Below the pieces are notes generated by a model that did no database searches, had not been told where the DNA came from, and saw only the letters and a list, made by a program, of their open reading frames with translations. 64,000 nt of DNA, from NCBI RefSeq assembly GCF_009184395.1, contig NZ_WEIC01000001.1:186001-250000 (forward strand), read 5' to 3'. Positions 62,393-64,000 of the stretch are shown piece by piece (the stretch's first letter is position 1; every line of letters begins with the position of its first letter). The stretch comes from Amylibacter sp. SFDW26 (GTDB lineage: Bacteria; Pseudomonadota; Alphaproteobacteria; Rhodobacterales; Rhodobacteraceae). Made by a program: the position numbers and the translations under genes.

Positions 62393-63741
62393 ATATCACT
62401 TGTACAATCACCACCGGGGTAGCGGGTTTCGTGACAACGGCTTGGCCCGTTTGGTTCTTTGCCAAAATCAACGATGAAATCTTCGTTGATTTTCATCCCG
62501 CCATTTTCAACATCGCAGTCGATCATCAGCATCACACCCCCTTGGGTGCGGATTTCTGGGTAAAATTGATTGTCCCAAGTGGAAAATAGGGACGTCGTGA
62601 CATAAAGCCGTTTCCCATCAAGGGACAGCTGATACATCTGTGGACCACCCGCGACTTTGACACCGTTAACCTCTGGCGCTTTACCCAAAAGTCCACCCAT
62701 CCAGACTTGCCCTGTAAGCTTTGGATTGTGTGGATCACTGATATCGTATTGGCGCATGTCGCCATGTAACCAATTGTTTAGGTACAGATATTTGTCATCC
62801 ATAGAAACAAGGATTGCCGACATCACACCTGGTACAGGGATGGGCCATTCTGGGTGCGGCTCGTTTTCAACGTCGATAATCTTTTCCCATTCCCATTTAC
62901 CTGCTTCGGATTTCCAGAAATGAATAACATTCGCGCTCAAAGCAGCACCACAAAATCCATGAGTACTGTCTGGATTGTGTAGGAACTTGACCTCTAAAGG
63001 GATCAACCCATCTTCGCCAAGATACATGGTTTCAATCGGCTCGCGCTTTTCAAAGTCCCATATGTGCAAGCGGCGGCCGTACTTCAGATGTCCGACTTCT
63101 TCCAAATCAAACCCTGGCATGAACGTATTTGGCGCTGCCCATTCTGAGCTAATCATCACGTTATGGCGCGGTTGATACCAGAAATCATACCCAAACGGTA
63201 TATCCCCCATAGAGTTTTCCCACCGCCCAACAATCTCAAACTCTTTGTTCAGATGCAGATAACCACCCGGTGCTTCGCCCTGAGCGTCTCCAAGGAATGA
63301 AATGATTATCTCTGAGCCCAGACAGTGCACTGTATGTGGGCCAGAAAGATTGGTCTTTGACTTAATCTCGGCACCATCAATAACCTTATGCAGACGGGGT
63401 GCAAAAGGATCGGTCGCTGTATCAATGACGTGAATATTGTTGGATCGCACGCCTGGGACCAACAAATATTTACGACTCATTCCTGCATCATCGTGACAAG
63501 AGGAGCAGGCATTCCACCCCATATGGTGCAACTCATCACCAATACCAGGCATTTCCAAACGGTGGATGACTTGAGAATAAGTTGGGCTTTCAGGATCAGC
63601 ATCGACAGTCGCCAAATAATCTGGCTTTTGAATGCCAGTCCCAGTGTAGATCGCGATAGTGTACAAAAGTTTTTCACGCGGCGCTTTAATAGCCTCTGCT
63701 GGGCTGGCATAGCCTGGCCCACAACATGCTCCATCCATCAT
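62383..63741 (-). CDS. mtoX: Methanethiol oxidase (selenium-binding protein 56 family)
   Basis: This 452-residue beta-propeller of the SBP56/MTO family has MMDGACCGPGYASPAEAIKA at the start and the conserved ELHHMGWNACSSCHDD, HVIDTATDPFAPRLHKVIDG and DFWYQPRHNVMISSEWAAPN blocks with metal-ligand His residues. It oxidises methanethiol to formaldehyde, H2S and H2O2, a step in DMSP-derived sulfur metabolism. The ATG at 63741 follows an AGGGAGG ribosome site; the long frame up to 63915 is not used. No signal peptide is seen, unlike some bacterial homologues. Divergent from an IclR regulator. Confidence 0.9.
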   Translation of the reverse strand: MMDGACCGPGYASPAEAIKAPREKLLYTIAIYTGTGIQKPDYLATVDADPESPTYSQVIHRLEMPGIGDELHHMGWNACSSCHDDAGMSRKYLLVPGVRSNNIHVIDTATDPFAPRLHKVIDGAEIKSKTNLSGPHTVHCLGSEIIISFLGDAQGEAPGGYLHLNKEFEIVGRWENSMGDIPFGYDFWYQPRHNVMISSEWAAPNTFMPGFDLEEVGHLKYGRRLHIWDFEKREPIETMYLGEDGLIPLEVKFLHNPDSTHGFCGAALSANVIHFWKSEAGKWEWEKIIDVENEPHPEWPIPVPGVMSAILVSMDDKYLYLNNWLHGDMRQYDISDPHNPKLTGQVWMGGLLGKAPEVNGVKVAGGPQMYQLSLDGKRLYVTTSLFSTWDNQFYPEIRTQGGVMLMIDCDVENGGMKINEDFIVDFGKEPNGPSRCHETRYPGGDCTSDIWL

Positions 63742-63783
63742 CACTTTCCTCCCTTGCAATAGCTTGAAAATATCGTAAAATGA

Positions 63784-63797
63784 TAATGATATTATTA
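63784..63797. promoter_or_regulatory. Imperfect palindrome between mtoX and the IclR gene
   Basis: TAATGATATTATTA is self-complementary at 12 of 14 positions and lies 12 bp before the IclR start and 42 bp before mtoX. It is a candidate operator for the divergent regulator. Confidence 0.35.
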
Positions 63798-63809
63798 CAA
63801 GGTGAAAAA

Positions 63810-64000
63810 ATGCATCTCGAACGCTTAACCTCAATCCTAGAGATCGTGGGGCAAAAAGGGGAAGCCACAGTCGCAGATATCTGTGCGCACTCGGACTTAC
63901 CAAAGCCTTCGGCATATCGATTGGTGCAAGACCTTGTTGGTGCGGGGCTTTTAGAACCTGTTGCGCGGGGGCGTTTTATCATTGGCTCGCGCCTTAAACG
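63810..64000 (+). CDS. IclR-family regulator, N-terminal part (cut by window edge)
   Basis: The first 63 codons are present: MHLERLTSILEIVGQKGEAT, then VADICAHSDLPKPSAYRLVQ and DLVGAGLLEPVARGRFIIGS. This is the winged-helix domain of the IclR family. The effector domain lies beyond the window. It is divergent from mtoX with a 68-bp gap, so it is a likely regulator of methanethiol oxidation genes. Confidence 0.85.
   Translation, partial: MHLERLTSILEIVGQKGEATVADICAHSDLPKPSAYRLVQDLVGAGLLEPVARGRFIIGSRLK

Overview
This 64 kb stretch looks like chromosome of a marine roseobacter-group alphaproteobacterium (Rhodobacterales) with unusually low GC, roughly mid-40s percent by eye. The evidence is the gene set: taurine and choline ABC uptake, a non-pyrrolysine MttB-like methyltransferase, the propionyl-CoA/methylmalonyl-CoA operon with a PccR-type regulator, proton-translocating transhydrogenase, methanethiol oxidase, an H-NOX/diguanylate cyclase pair, and several families largely seen in Rhodobacterales (DUF6324, DUF6497, DUF6165, DUF3572). 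Naming a genus (Amylibacter-like) would be a guess. No intact mobile element, prophage or CRISPR array is present.

Layout. 1-1.3 kb: start of a taurine ABC operon (tauA and the beginning of tauB, minus strand). 1.5-4.4 kb: DUF983 protein, EF-hand protein, then an ECF sigma factor / one-TM anti-sigma candidate / periplasmic metal-sensor-like protein / DUF3572 operon. 4.5-6.9 kb: small membrane proteins, an NTF2-like secreted protein and a HAD phosphatase. 7-10.2 kb: MttB-like methyltransferase, then an H-NOX protein translationally coupled to an HNOBA-GGDEF diguanylate cyclase; the H-NOX protein lacks the canonical heme ligand. 10.2-10.6 kb: a frameshifted tyrosine-recombinase tail beside tRNA-His. 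10.7-16.5 kb: DUF6324, a glycosyltransferase, a 6S-like structured RNA candidate, threonine catabolism (kbl-tdh) with its XRE-cupin regulator, and 5-formyl-THF cyclo-ligase. 16.5-23.2 kb: serine hydrolase, LysE exporter, a DUF1127 gene followed by a CcsR/cuckoo-type sRNA, enzymes of unknown substrate, LysR, and a MarR/Acg-type nitroreductase operon with a large operator. 23.3-31.8 kb: YmdB phosphodiesterase, DMT and LysE transporters, SLC13 permease, YebC and pntAB. 31.9-38.9 kb: MOSC and DUF3088 proteins, an unknown 304-residue protein, a LysR remnant, choline uptake genes choXW without choV, betI, an esterase-like hydrolase and an MFS exporter.

39-50.9 kb is one metabolic block. pccR is divergent from pccB - DUF6497 - lipoprotein - unknown - pccA - Y-family polymerase - mcm - prpE, which activates propionate, carboxylates it and isomerises it to succinyl-CoA. 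TTTGCAA-type boxes lie between pccR and pccB, and another box lies before the next operon, a LuxU/LuxO-like Hpt and response regulator pair whose AAA+ domain has lost the GAFTGA loop and the Walker B aspartate. 52.8-61.4 kb: SPOR and CAP envelope proteins, a TPR glycosyltransferase-like protein with DUF6165, mgtE, and two tandem paralogous envelope proteins. The window closes with methanethiol oxidase, a 2Fe-2S ferredoxin and a CoA-binding protein, divergent from an IclR regulator that runs off the end.

The most noteworthy items are the H-NOX protein with Tyr at the heme-ligand position coupled to a cyclase that looks catalytically intact, the DUF1127-linked sRNA, and the degenerate LuxO-like regulator.
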